This document shows, piece by piece, positions 49,815-58,641 of a stretch of 64,000 nucleotides of DNA. The notes beneath the pieces were generated by a model. The model saw nothing but the letters and a program-made list of their open reading frames with translations. It did no database searches and was not told where the DNA came from. The position numbers and the translations under genes were made by a program. This stretch comes from Comamonas piscis (GTDB taxonomy: Bacteria > Pseudomonadota > Gammaproteobacteria > Burkholderiales > Burkholderiaceae_C). Numbering within the stretch: the stretch's first letter is position 1; the number at the start of each line of letters is the position of its first letter. Location: assembly GCF_014109725.1 (NCBI RefSeq), contig NZ_CP058554.1, positions 434,001-498,000 on the forward strand, read 5' to 3'.

Positions 49815-51326
49815 ATGATGGACATAGGCCCCCAAGACAAGCCCCAGTGGATGCGCTGGGCGCTGGCCGTATTGCTGCTCTGCTGCCTGGTGGGCCTGGC
49901 GCCGGCCAAGGCCGCCTCTGATCGCCTGCGCATCGGGATACCGCTGGAGCCCTCCTCGTTCGACATCACCAGCACCTCGGCCGCCACTGCCAGCGAGATC
50001 ACCTATGCCAATGTGTTCGAGGGCCTGACCATCATCGATGGGCAGGGCCAGATCAAGCCGCGCCTGGCCCAGAGCTGGACGCTGAGCCCGGATGGCAAGC
50101 AGGTCGATGTGCTGCTGCGCCGCAATGTGCGCTACCACGATGGCAAGCCTTTCAATGCCACAACCGCCGCCTTCAGCCTGCAGCGCCTGCTGCAGATGAA
50201 GAACACCAATGCCTACCTGGAATGGTTCGACAAGCTGGTATCGGTGGAGGCCAAGGATGAGTACCTGCTGCGCATCCGCCTGAGCGAGCCAGACGCCCTG
50301 CTCAGCTATGCACTGGCCATGCCGGGCGCGGTGATGGTGCACCCCGACAGCGCCGCCAGCAATGCCAGCACGCCAGTGGGCACGGGCCCCTACCAGGTCG
50401 AGAAATGGACCAAGGGCAAGTCGATCACCCTGGTCCGCAATGATCAGTGGTGGGACAGCCGCAAGCCCGCCATCCGCATGGCGGATTTTCTCTTCATGTC
50501 CAGCGCGGCCGAAACCGAAAACATGCTGGCCGAAGGCCGCATCGATGCGCTCAGCTCGGTCACGCGGCTGACGGCCTCGTTCATGGCGCGCACCGACTAT
50601 GTAATGGGCCAGCGCGGCGTGGAGGGCAAGCTGCTGATCGCGATGAACAATGCCCGCGCGCCGCTGAACGATATCCGGGTGCGCCGCGCCATCAACCATG
50701 CGCTGGACCGCAGCCGCTACCAGGACATCTATGGCGGCTCCATCGAAGTGCTGCCGATTGGCAGCCATTTCTCGCCCCACCACCCGGCCTATGTCGATCT
50801 GGTGCAGCGCTACCCCTATGACACGGACGCCGCCAAGGCCTTGCTGGCCCAGGCCCAGGTGGCGCCCGGCACCAGCCTGCGCCTGGCCGTGCCGCCCACC
50901 GACTACGGTCGCTACGGCAGCCTGGTCGTTGCGGCGCAGCTGGAGGCCATCGGCCTGCAGGTCGAGATCATCCGCATGGACTGGCCCACCTGGCTGGACC
51001 AGGTGATGAAGAAAAAGGACTACGACCTGAGCTTGATCATGCATGTGGAGCCGATGGATATGGGCATCTATGCGCGTGATGACTACTACTTCAACTACAA
51101 CAACCGCGTGTTCAAGAAGATCTGGGAAAAGCTGCGCGCCTCGGCATCGCCGCAGGAGTTGGATGAATGGCTGGTCCAGGCGCAAAAGCAGTTGGCCGAA
51201 GATGCAGTCAACGCCTTCATCGTCGTGCGGCCGGAGCGCAACTTCATGCGCAAGGGCCTGGTGGGCATGTGGTCCCAATGCCCGATACCCACCTTCGCGC
51301 TGGAAGACCTGCGCTGGCAGAACTGA
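49815..51326 (+). CDS. Orphan periplasmic binding protein, peptide/nickel (SBP_bac_5) family
   Basis: 503 residues. An N-terminal hydrophobic signal (WALAVLLLCCLVGLAPAKAA) is followed by DRLRIGIPLEPSSFDITSTSAAT and the family pattern TYANVFEGLTIIDGQGQIKPRLAQSWTLSPDGKQ (residues 60-93). Then come GTGPYQVEKW near 190 and RRAINHALDRSRY near 295. Such proteins bind oligopeptides, nickel or opines. No permease or ATPase genes are present. Its stop is 5 bp before a hybrid kinase gene, so it is probably the ligand-presenting partner of that kinase rather than a transport component. AAGGA precedes the ATG. Confidence 0.85.
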   Translation: MMDIGPQDKPQWMRWALAVLLLCCLVGLAPAKAASDRLRIGIPLEPSSFDITSTSAATASEITYANVFEGLTIIDGQGQIKPRLAQSWTLSPDGKQVDVLLRRNVRYHDGKPFNATTAAFSLQRLLQMKNTNAYLEWFDKLVSVEAKDEYLLRIRLSEPDALLSYALAMPGAVMVHPDSAASNASTPVGTGPYQVEKWTKGKSITLVRNDQWWDSRKPAIRMADFLFMSSAAETENMLAEGRIDALSSVTRLTASFMARTDYVMGQRGVEGKLLIAMNNARAPLNDIRVRRAINHALDRSRYQDIYGGSIEVLPIGSHFSPHHPAYVDLVQRYPYDTDAAKALLAQAQVAPGTSLRLAVPPTDYGRYGSLVVAAQLEAIGLQVEIIRMDWPTWLDQVMKKKDYDLSLIMHVEPMDMGIYARDDYYFNYNNRVFKKIWEKLRASASPQELDEWLVQAQKQLAEDAVNAFIVVRPERNFMRKGLVGMWSQCPIPTFALEDLRWQN

Positions 51327-51331
51327 GCGCG

Positions 51332-53431
51332 ATGGCAGACCCCCGCATGGCAGGCAGCCCATCCCCCCCAGCACCGCTGCCACCCTTGGCAAGCCAGGCG
51401 GCACCGGAGAAGCGCAATTTTCCGATGTCGGTGACCTCGCGCATCCTGCTGATGCTGATGATTCTGGCCGTCGGCATTGCCGTGGTGTTTGCACTGACCT
51501 TGCAGGGCCTGCGCCGCACCAACCAGGCCTTGCAGCAGCTGTCCAGCGTGGAGATGGAGCAGCTCATCGCCAGCACCCGCGTGATGCAGCAAAGCGAGAT
51601 GATCGGCAGCTATGCGCGCCTGGTGGCCATCACCCATGACATGGGCGAGCGGCGCCTGAACATGGTGGAGCTGACCGACCGCATGGGCTGGCTCGACAAG
51701 CTGCTGGGCGAGATGACGCAGACCCGGCTGGATGGCAGCATCGACCCGCTGATGCAGTCCAAGCGCAATGCGCTTAATGCCAATGTGCAGAAGCTGAGCC
51801 AGGCGATCTTCCAGCCGGCGCAGCATGGCCTGGATGACCGCGCCGTGTTCCAGCTGGTGGCCGAGAACCAGATGCTGGCCACCGATATGTCCTTGCTGGC
51901 CAGTCGGGCTGCGGCCGACCTGCGGCGCCAGCTCAATGAGCGCAGCGTGCAGCTGTCCCGCGATGTGGCGGCCCAGCAGACCAACCTGAACTGGCTGGTG
52001 GCCGTGCTGATCCTCTGTGTGGTGATGGCAGGCATCTACATGCATGCCTCGGTGTCGCGCCGCCTGGTCGCCCTGCGCCGCGAGGTGAGCAATGACGAAT
52101 TCGGCGGCATCTATGCCGTGCCCCAGCAGTGGGGCGATGAGATCGATCAGCTGGGCCGGGCCATTGCCTCCTACAAAAAACACCTGAGCGACCATACCCG
52201 CTCGGCGCAAAACGCGGTGCGTGCGAAGAACCGCTTTCTGGCCGGTGCCAGCCATGACCTGCGCCAGCCGGTTCAGGCCCTCAATCTGTTTTTGGAGACC
52301 TTGCGCGGCTCGGGCCTGAATGCCCAGCAGTCGGTGGTGCTGGAGCATGCCCGCGCAGCGCTGTCAGCCAGCCGCGAGATGCTCGACACCCTGATGGACT
52401 ATTCGCGCATCGAGGCCGGGGTGCTGGACCCCAAGTTCCAGCCCGTGGCGATTGCCGGCTTTCTGCGTCGGCTGGAGAAAGAGTTTGGCCCGCAGGCCGA
52501 TGCCAAGAACCTGGTCTTCCGCGTGCGCGACAGCGAGGACTGGATCTACACCGACCAGTCGCTGCTGTTCATGCTGCTGCGCAATCTCGTCTCCAATGCG
52601 CTGCGCTACACCGACCAGGGCGGTGTGCTGCTGGGGGTGCGCAAACGCGGCATGCAGCGCGTGATCGAGGTCTGGGACACCGGCATGGGCATCGATGCCG
52701 AGCACCACGACCTGATCTTTCAAAAGTTCCGCCAGGTGGGCGAGGACCACCACATGGGCAGCAAGGGCCTGGGGCTGGGCCTGGCCATCGTGCGCGAGCT
52801 GGCCGATATCCTGAATGTGCAGGTCGCACTGTCCTCGATACCCGGGCGAGGCAGCGTGTTCCGGGTCAGCCTGATGGCCGAGGCCGTGCCCGCCGGCGGC
52901 TATGGCCTGGTCGCCGGGCTGTGGGAGCAGCCGGACGATGGCGACTACTCGTCCCTGCATGGCCTCAAGGTGCTGGTGGTGGACGATGAACCGCTGGTGC
53001 GCGTGGGCCTGGCCAGCATGCTGGAGCAATGGCATTGCCAGGTGATGAGCGCCGCCACGGTGGACCAGGTGCGGCGTCTTATCGGCCATATGCAGGAGAG
53101 CAACAGCAAGCCCTTCGATGTGGTGCTGACCGACCTGCGCTTGTCGGCCACCGAAGACGGCAGCATGGTGGTGCGGGCCGTGCGCGATGCCACGGCCGAG
53201 CATCTGCCCTGGCAGCAGATGCTGCCCCACTATGTGATTCTGACGGGCGACACGGCCCCCAAACGGCTGCAGATGGCCAACAGCCTGGGGGCGACCTTGA
53301 TGCACAAGCCCATCGACCCACGCCAGCTACACAAGCTGCTGGCCCGGGAGCTGCAGCTGCGCTGCGATATCGAGGAGTTCATGGAAACCCAGCCGCCTGC
53401 CGATATCGACGAGGCCATCGACAAGGCATGA
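51332..53431 (+). CDS. Hybrid sensor histidine kinase/response regulator
   Basis: 699 residues. Transmembrane helix 1 is ILLMLMILAVGIAVVFALTL (about 38-57), followed by a helical periplasmic region to about 210. Helix 2 is LVAVLILCVVMAGIYMHA. A cytoplasmic linker and the HisKA domain follow, with His308 in GASHDLRQPVQAL. The ATPase domain has the N box LRNLVSNALRY near 415, DTGMGI and GLGLGLAIVRELAD. The C-terminal receiver has the phospho-acceptor Asp601 in VLTDLRLS. No HPt domain is seen. The gene starts 5 bp after the binding-protein stop, implying coupled synthesis. It probably senses the binding protein's ligand state and signals to the NarL-type regulator. Confidence 0.9.
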   Translation: MADPRMAGSPSPPAPLPPLASQAAPEKRNFPMSVTSRILLMLMILAVGIAVVFALTLQGLRRTNQALQQLSSVEMEQLIASTRVMQQSEMIGSYARLVAITHDMGERRLNMVELTDRMGWLDKLLGEMTQTRLDGSIDPLMQSKRNALNANVQKLSQAIFQPAQHGLDDRAVFQLVAENQMLATDMSLLASRAAADLRRQLNERSVQLSRDVAAQQTNLNWLVAVLILCVVMAGIYMHASVSRRLVALRREVSNDEFGGIYAVPQQWGDEIDQLGRAIASYKKHLSDHTRSAQNAVRAKNRFLAGASHDLRQPVQALNLFLETLRGSGLNAQQSVVLEHARAALSASREMLDTLMDYSRIEAGVLDPKFQPVAIAGFLRRLEKEFGPQADAKNLVFRVRDSEDWIYTDQSLLFMLLRNLVSNALRYTDQGGVLLGVRKRGMQRVIEVWDTGMGIDAEHHDLIFQKFRQVGEDHHMGSKGLGLGLAIVRELADILNVQVALSSIPGRGSVFRVSLMAEAVPAGGYGLVAGLWEQPDDGDYSSLHGLKVLVVDDEPLVRVGLASMLEQWHCQVMSAATVDQVRRLIGHMQESNSKPFDVVLTDLRLSATEDGSMVVRAVRDATAEHLPWQQMLPHYVILTGDTAPKRLQMANSLGATLMHKPIDPRQLHKLLARELQLRCDIEEFMETQPPADIDEAIDKA

Positions 53432-53432
53432 A

Positions 53433-53460
53433 AAAACCCGCCGGGGTAAGCGGCGGGTTG
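53433..53460. terminator. Terminator between the kinase and the convergent CsgG-like gene
   Basis: AACCCGCC, GGGGTAAGC loop region and GGCGGGTT with A run before it. On the minus strand it ends in T6, so it mainly serves the leftward CsgG-like gene. Confidence 0.75.
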
Positions 53461-53485
53461 CAAGGCTGAGCGCTGTGCGGAAAGC

Positions 53486-54529
53486 TTATTCCGACAGCTG
53501 GCGCATCGTGGCCTGGTCCAGACGGCCGGTGACCGACAGGCCCTGGTCTTGCTGGAACGAGCGCAGCGCGTTCTGGGTGCGTGGGCCGGAGGCACCGTCA
53601 GGCGTGCCGACGTCGTAGCCCAGCTCATTGAGGCGCTGCTGCGCCTGCTTCATGCCCATGCGCACATTGGCGCTCTTGGCGCCCGGTGCCGAGGTCTGGC
53701 TGGGCGCTGCTGCGCCATCCACACCCAAACGGCCGCCACCGCCCAGGCCCTGGCCCTTGACGGATTGCGCGCTGTAGTTGCGCAGCGCCTGCACCATCTG
53801 GTTGTAGGCATCGACAAAGGCAGCCGACACGACCTTGCCTTGCGAGGTGTTGGAGTAGCCACCCATGCCGGCACCAGCCGCGCCGCCGAACAGGGTGCCA
53901 AAGCCACCCCAGTCGGTCTTGCTGGCATTGCCCGTAGACGAGGACACTTGCACGCCCGAACGGTTGTCCACCAGGGTCAGCATGGCCGAGGCTTCACGCG
54001 TCTTGCTGCTGGCTGCAACACCGGCCAAGGCACCGCCTCCACGGCCACCCAGGATGCCGCCCAGTGCCGCGCCAAAGCCGCCGGCATTGTCTTCGCTGAA
54101 GGTGACTTCGGGCGTCAGACCGTAATCGGAGGCGACCACTTGGCCCTTGCCAAAATTGCTGCCTTTGCGCATTTCGCCGTTGTCCATCATCGCGCGCTCG
54201 CGGGTCATGGCGTTCATGCCGGCAGCGCTGCGTTCCACCACGACAAAGCAGTTCGATTGCTGGATCAGCACGCGCAGCAGATTGGCGGTGGGTGGCAGGC
54301 GGTATTCGTTGCGCAGAATGGTGTACCAGCCGGCTTGCTGGTTCTCAACCAGAGACACGGTGCCCACAGGCGAATCGCATTTCTCCAGTTGGCTGTTCTC
54401 ACCCTGGCTGCTGCCGCCTGCTGCGCCACCGGTGACCATATTGTTGGTGCCGCCGCCCAGCTTCATACCGGTGCTTTCGCAGCCTGCCAATGCCAAAACG
54501 GCCAGTGCCGCCAATGCTGCCTTTTTCAT
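53486..54529 (-). CDS. Second CsgG/HfaB-like lipoprotein with C-terminal peptidoglycan-binding domain
   Basis: 347 residues. Lipobox LAGC (Cys17) follows a short signal peptide. The CsgG-like core has LLRVLIQQSNCFVVVERSAAGMNAM near 85-110, ASDYGLTPEVTFSE and SAMLTLVDNRSGVQVSSSTG near 185. Glycine-rich hydrophobic stretches (GGFGAALGGILGGRGGGALAGVA and FGTLFGGAAGAGMGG) lie between. Residues 285-347 are a PG_binding_1 domain (AQQRLNELGYDVGTPDGASG...LRSFQQDQGL). It could anchor or gate a secretion ring to the cell wall. It is convergent with the hybrid kinase and only 5.7 kb from the HfaB-like gene. GGGAG precedes the ATG. The longer open frame upstream lacks a signal. Confidence 0.78.
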   Translation of the reverse strand: MKKAALAALAVLALAGCESTGMKLGGGTNNMVTGGAAGGSSQGENSQLEKCDSPVGTVSLVENQQAGWYTILRNEYRLPPTANLLRVLIQQSNCFVVVERSAAGMNAMTRERAMMDNGEMRKGSNFGKGQVVASDYGLTPEVTFSEDNAGGFGAALGGILGGRGGGALAGVAASSKTREASAMLTLVDNRSGVQVSSSTGNASKTDWGGFGTLFGGAAGAGMGGYSNTSQGKVVSAAFVDAYNQMVQALRNYSAQSVKGQGLGGGGRLGVDGAAAPSQTSAPGAKSANVRMGMKQAQQRLNELGYDVGTPDGASGPRTQNALRSFQQDQGLSVTGRLDQATMRQLSE

Positions 54530-54737
54530 GTCGCTCTCCCGCAAGTAAATCCGTTGTGCATTCAAAGAGAGCCCGGAATTCCTTCCAGGCTCGATGACTT
54601 TGATTTCGTATTTTTGCTTTGCGCTGCGGACAAGCAATCAGTGGCTTCCAGAAACTACTGCGGAGCGTTATCCACTCTTAAGCGAAGTTGTTAGGAAATG
54701 TCACCAGAATCGCGACGTGCAGCACATGGCCGGTGCA

Positions 54738-55655
54738 TTATCCACGTAATTTATCAATCAATCCATTCAGGGCATCCAGAGAACCAAACTGGATTACCAG
54801 TTCGCCCATCTCTTCGAGTTTGCCAGCACGCTTCACGCGCTTTTTCACGCGCACTTCGACCTCGGCCATCAGCAGGTCCGAGAGCTCCTCTTCGACCCGC
54901 TTCAAATCGCGTGATTTCGCCGCCTTGGCCCTGACCGGGGTTTCGCCCGAGAACTCGGCGCAGACCTTTTTGACCAGGCTTTCGGCCTCGCGCACGCTCA
55001 GTTTGCGGGCATTGATCTGGTTGGCAGCGGTGATCTGCGCGGCGCGGTCCAGCACCAGCAAGGCACGGGCATGGCCCATGTCCAGATCCCCGGCCATCAG
55101 CATGGTTTGCACCGGCTCGGCCAGGTTCAGCAGACGCAGCAGGTTGGAGGCGGCCGAGCGCGAGCGCCCCACCGCCTGCGCAGCCTGCTCATGCGTCATC
55201 TGGAACTCACCCACCAGGCGCGACAGGCCTTGGGCTTCTTCCAGTGGGTTCAGGTCTTCGCGCTGGATGTTCTCAATCAGCGCCATTGCGGCGGCGGACT
55301 CGTCGGGCACCTCGCGCACCAGCACTGGCACCTCGGCCAGGCCGGCAATGCGTGCGGCGCGAAAGCGGCGCTCACCGGCGATGATTTCGTACTTGCCGGC
55401 GTTGTCTCCCGCAGCCAATTTGCGCACCAGGATGGGCTGCATGATGCCCTGGGCCTTGATGCTTTCAGCCAGCTCGTAGAGAGCGCCCTCGTCCATGCGT
55501 GTGCGCGGCTGGTAGACACCGGGCACCATCTGGTCGAGCAACAACTGGTGCGGCACATGCGCCCGGTCATCCGCGGCAGGCTGCAGGTCTTCGACCTTAG
55601 GGCCCAGCAATGCTTCCAGGCCGCGTCCCAGCCCCTTGGGTTTCTTGGTAACCAT
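54738..55655 (-). CDS. parB: Chromosome-partitioning protein ParB
   Basis: 305 residues. N-terminal KKPKGLGRGLEALLG, ParB/Srx CTPase motifs KYEIIAGERRFRAARIAGL and ALIENIQREDLNPLEEA (near 115-140). The helix-turn-helix TMEQ-like region MTHEQAAQAVGRSRSAASNLLRLLNL is near 165, and a C-terminal dimer domain ends LNGLIDKLRG. It binds parS sites and loads SMC. Three perfect parS sites lie 3.3-5.8 kb away in this window. Confidence 0.95.
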   Translation of the reverse strand: MVTKKPKGLGRGLEALLGPKVEDLQPAADDRAHVPHQLLLDQMVPGVYQPRTRMDEGALYELAESIKAQGIMQPILVRKLAAGDNAGKYEIIAGERRFRAARIAGLAEVPVLVREVPDESAAAMALIENIQREDLNPLEEAQGLSRLVGEFQMTHEQAAQAVGRSRSAASNLLRLLNLAEPVQTMLMAGDLDMGHARALLVLDRAAQITAANQINARKLSVREAESLVKKVCAEFSGETPVRAKAAKSRDLKRVEEELSDLLMAEVEVRVKKRVKRAGKLEEMGELVIQFGSLDALNGLIDKLRG

Positions 55656-55658
55656 GTC

Positions 55659-56222
55659 TTATTTCACCTTTGTTGGTTCGGCCATCAGCTCGGCCAGCAG
55701 TGCCTGGCCCAGCGGCCAGTCACCCAGGCCGGATTCGGCATTGATATGGCCGCAAGCGCCTTGGTCCACCCAGCGCGCGCCCCAGTGTTGCGCCAGCCAC
55801 TGCGCGCGCTCGGCGCTGCAATAGGGGTCGTTCTGGCTGCCCACCAAGATGGTGGGAAACGGCAGCTTCTGCAGTGCAATCGGCGCCCAGCCGGGGATCT
55901 GCTCGGCCAGATCGGGCCGCTCCACATCGCCCGGTGCCACCAGCAGCGCGCCACGCACCTTGCCGGCCGCCTGGGGCGAATGCGCGGCCCACCAGGCGGT
56001 CAGAATGCAGCCCAGGCTGTGGGCCACCAGCACGACCGGTTCTGGCGCGTCCAGCACCACATCCTGCAGCCTTGCCGTCCAGTCGCCACGCTTGGGATGC
56101 AGCCAGTCATGCTGCTGCACGCGCTCATAACCCAGGCTTTGTTCCCATACCGTTTGCCAATGGCCCGGCCCGCTGTTTTGCCAACCGGGCAGCAGCTTGA
56201 TGGACGAGGATTCAATGCTCAT
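55659..56222 (-). CDS. RBBP9/YdeN family alpha/beta hydrolase
   Basis: 187 residues. The nucleophile Ser is in VVLVAHSLGCILTAWW near 68, Asp in VGSQNDPYCS near 130, and His in GHINAESGLGDWPLG near 160, with the N-terminal LLPGWQNSGPGHWQTVWEQ typical of the family. It is a small serine hydrolase of unknown substrate. It sits between parA and parB, 3 bp before parB, so ParB is probably made from the same message. Confidence 0.87.
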   Translation of the reverse strand: MSIESSSIKLLPGWQNSGPGHWQTVWEQSLGYERVQQHDWLHPKRGDWTARLQDVVLDAPEPVVLVAHSLGCILTAWWAAHSPQAAGKVRGALLVAPGDVERPDLAEQIPGWAPIALQKLPFPTILVGSQNDPYCSAERAQWLAQHWGARWVDQGACGHINAESGLGDWPLGQALLAELMAEPTKVK

Positions 56223-56335
56223 TTTTTAATAGCAAAAAAGCGCCACCGTACTGCGCTGTTTCAGAAAAATCAAACCGTTATTGTGCCCGAATGTCTATGG
56301 CGTGCAATGTGCGCCTCGCCGCCCTGCAGGCCGCC

Positions 56336-56373
56336 ATGAAAAAGGCCTCCGCATGCAGGGCATGGGAGGCCTG
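56336..56373 (-). terminator. Hairpin between parA and the hydrolase gene
   Basis: Minus strand: AGGCCTCC, a 13-base loop and GGAGGCCT followed by T's, about 25 bp after the parA stop. It should lower read-through from parA into the hydrolase-parB pair, which then need their own promoter in 56223-56335. Confidence 0.7.
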
Positions 56374-56397
56374 AATCGGCGTGGACAAGGTGGTCTG

Positions 56398-57171
56398 TCA
56401 CTTCATGCGTTTGATGCGCTTGACCATCTCCTTGGCGAACTCCAGGAAGGCCTTGCTGCCCTTGGCCGAAGGATCGAACACGACACCGGGCAGCCCATAG
56501 CTGGGCGCCTCGGCCAGGCGCACATTGCGGGGAATGACGGTGTCGAACACCTTGTCGCCAAAATGCTCGCGCAGCTGGTCGCTGACCTGCTGCTGCAAGG
56601 TGATGCGCGGGTCGAACATCACGCGCAGCAGACCGATGATCTCCAGATCGCGGTTCAGGTTGGCATGCACCTGCTTGATGGTGTTGACCAGGTCGGTCAG
56701 GCCTTCAAGTGCAAAGTACTCGCACTGCATCGGCACGATCACGCCATGGGCTGAGCACAGGCCGTTCAGGGTGAGCATGGACAGGCTGGGCGGGCAGTCG
56801 ATCAGCACAAAGTCAAAGTCGGCATCGCAGGCTTCCAGCGCGGCCTTGAGGCGCTTTTCACGGCGCTCCAGCTCGACCAGCTCGACCTCGGCACCGGATA
56901 GCTCGCGGTTGGCGCCCAGTACCCAGTAGCCGCAGCGCTCGGAATGGACCGCTGCCTCCTTGATGGAGCTTGATTCCAGCAGCACGTCGTAGACGGAGGT
57001 CTCCAGCGCCCGCTTGTCGATGCCCGAGCCCATCGTGGCATTGCCTTGGGGATCCAGATCGACCAAGAGCACGCGCTGCTTGATCTTGGCCAGGCCGGCA
57101 GCCAGGTTGACGGCGGTGGTGGTCTTGCCGACGCCGCCCTTTTGATTGGCGATACAGAAAATTTTTGCCAT
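56398..57171 (-). CDS. parA: Chromosome-partitioning ATPase ParA (Soj)
   Basis: 257 residues. The deviant Walker A motif NQKGGVGKTTTAVNLAAGLA is at residues 8-27, VLLVDLDPQGNATMGSG near 35, and FVLIDCPPSLSMLTLNGL near 122. It is a chromosomal (small) ParA without N-terminal helix-turn-helix. It forms ATP-dependent gradients on the nucleoid and works with ParB-parS in origin segregation. Confidence 0.95.
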   Translation of the reverse strand: MAKIFCIANQKGGVGKTTTAVNLAAGLAKIKQRVLLVDLDPQGNATMGSGIDKRALETSVYDVLLESSSIKEAAVHSERCGYWVLGANRELSGAEVELVELERREKRLKAALEACDADFDFVLIDCPPSLSMLTLNGLCSAHGVIVPMQCEYFALEGLTDLVNTIKQVHANLNRDLEIIGLLRVMFDPRITLQQQVSDQLREHFGDKVFDTVIPRNVRLAEAPSYGLPGVVFDPSAKGSKAFLEFAKEMVKRIKRMK

Positions 57172-57194
57172 GAGAACTCGCTTCGTCCACTAAC

Positions 57195-57809
57195 TTATTT
57201 GGTCAGGGCCAGCTTGAGGCCAAAACCAATTAAAAACACACCGGCTGTTTTCTCCAGCCATTTGACCAGCGCCGGGTTGGCGCGCAGGCGCTCGGCCAAG
57301 GTCTTGGTAATCAGCACCACCACCGTGCAGTAAACCAGGCTGATCACCGCCACCGTGGCCGCCATCACCGCGAAGGTGGGGATGCCCCGGTGGGTAGCAG
57401 GATCGACAAACAGCGGGAAAAACGCCATGTAGAAAACAATGGCCTTGGGGTTCATCAAGGTGATGAGAAAGCCCTGCTTGAAATAATGCCGAGGGGCGAT
57501 CTGGATGACGGGCTTGTCGCCGGGTTTGGCGGTGATCAGCTTGAAGCCGATCCAGCCCAGGTAAATTGCGCCGACCCATTGCACCGCATGGAAGGCTGTT
57601 GGATAGGCTGTCAGCACCGCGGCCACCCCGGCCACCGCCAGCCACATCAACACCTGGTCAGCCGCCATACAGCCCGCGCAGACGGCCAAACCGGCCTTGA
57701 TGCCGCCCTTGCCCGTGGAGGTGATCAGCGCCAGATTGCCAGGCCCCGGGATCATCAAGAACAGGAGCACGGCGAAGACAAACGCACCATAGTCAGAAAT
57801 GCCAAACAT
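57195..57809 (-). CDS. LysE/RhtB family amino-acid exporter
   Basis: 204 residues with about six hydrophobic helices. LLFLMIPGPGNLALITSTGKGGIKAGLAVCAG near 16-46 is the LysE/RhtB signature, and FLITLMNPKAIVFYMAFFP near 113-131 the second conserved block. It exports an amino acid or homoserine-like compound; substrate unknown. It sits in the rsmG-parA interval as in other Comamonadaceae and lies 23 bp upstream of parA. Confidence 0.9.
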   Translation of the reverse strand: MFGISDYGAFVFAVLLFLMIPGPGNLALITSTGKGGIKAGLAVCAGCMAADQVLMWLAVAGVAAVLTAYPTAFHAVQWVGAIYLGWIGFKLITAKPGDKPVIQIAPRHYFKQGFLITLMNPKAIVFYMAFFPLFVDPATHRGIPTFAVMAATVAVISLVYCTVVVLITKTLAERLRANPALVKWLEKTAGVFLIGFGLKLALTK

Positions 57810-57901
57810 GTGCCGCCCGCTGCAATGGAAACTTTGAGTGTAAACGACCGCCCCGCTTGCTAGCCAGCAAAAAGCGCGTTGTTACCGGCACAAGCGTCAA
57901 C

Positions 57902-57925
57902 AAAAAGCCCCGAAAAATCGGGGCT
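57902..57925 (-). terminator. Terminator after rsmG
   Basis: Minus strand: AGCCCCGA-TTTT-TCGGGGCT-TTTT, 60 bp after the rsmG stop, separating mnmG-rsmG from lysE-parA. Confidence 0.88.
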
Positions 57926-57984
57926 CTGCGTCCGTCCAAACTGCTGCCGTTTGTGGGGCTGTCGCGGCATGTCGCAGGCGTTGC

Positions 57985-58641
57985 TTATGCAGCCTGGTGC
58001 TGCATCCAGACAATGCAGCGCTCGGCATCAAGCCCCGGCACCTTCAAGGGCTCGATATTCAGCACCTGCACGGTGGCTGGCAACGAGGCCAGTTCATCGT
58101 CTGGCTTCTTGGCCTTCATGGCCAGCCAGATGCCATCGGCTCGCAAGGTCTGGGCTGACCAGGCGGTGAAATCCTGCAAGGCGGCAAAGGCGCGGCAGCT
58201 GACCACGTCGTACTGCTGGCTGAGTTGCTCCACCCGCGACTGGATGCCATGCAGGTTGCGCAGGCGCAGCGCGGCCGCGACTTGCTGGATAAAGGCGACC
58301 TTTTTGCCAACGGTGTCCACACAGCTCACATCCAGCTCGGGCAGGCAGATGGCAAACACGACGGCCGGCAAGCCACCGCCCGATCCCACGTCCAGAAGCT
58401 TGGGGGACGCCAAGCCCTTGCCAGCCAGGTAGCGTGCCAATGGCGGCACCGCCGCCAGGCTGTCGAGCATATGGTGGGTCAGCATCTCTTGCGGATCGCG
58501 CAGCGAGGTCAGGTTGTAGACCTTGTTCCACTTCTGCAGCAGATCCAGAAAAGCCATCAGCTGCTCGATCTGACCATCGTCCAGTGACAGGCCCAGTTGC
58601 CCTACTCCGTCACGCAACGGGGCTTCCAATAGTGCGCTCAT
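57985..58641 (-). CDS. rsmG: 16S rRNA (guanine-527-N7)-methyltransferase RsmG
   Basis: 218 residues. YNLTSLRDPQEMLTHHMLDSLA near 43-64 and the SAM-binding LLDVGSGGGLPAVVFAI near 80 are conserved, as is VSCRAFAALQDF near 147. It methylates G527 of 16S rRNA; loss gives low-level streptomycin resistance. The ATG overlaps the mnmG stop by 4 bp (ATGA). Confidence 0.95.
   Translation of the reverse strand: MSALLEAPLRDGVGQLGLSLDDGQIEQLMAFLDLLQKWNKVYNLTSLRDPQEMLTHHMLDSLAAVPPLARYLAGKGLASPKLLDVGSGGGLPAVVFAICLPELDVSCVDTVGKKVAFIQQVAAALRLRNLHGIQSRVEQLSQQYDVVSCRAFAALQDFTAWSAQTLRADGIWLAMKAKKPDDELASLPATVQVLNIEPLKVPGLDAERCIVWMQHQAA

Noticed and set aside
49317..51494. 725-codon open frame antisense to the binding-protein gene
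   Set aside because: Crosses three supported genes on the other strand and shows no family pattern.
54530..54737. Replication origin near parB, suggested by two TTATCCAC near-boxes
   Set aside because: Only two imperfect DnaA boxes, no AT-rich unwinding stretch and no dnaA gene; not enough for oriC.
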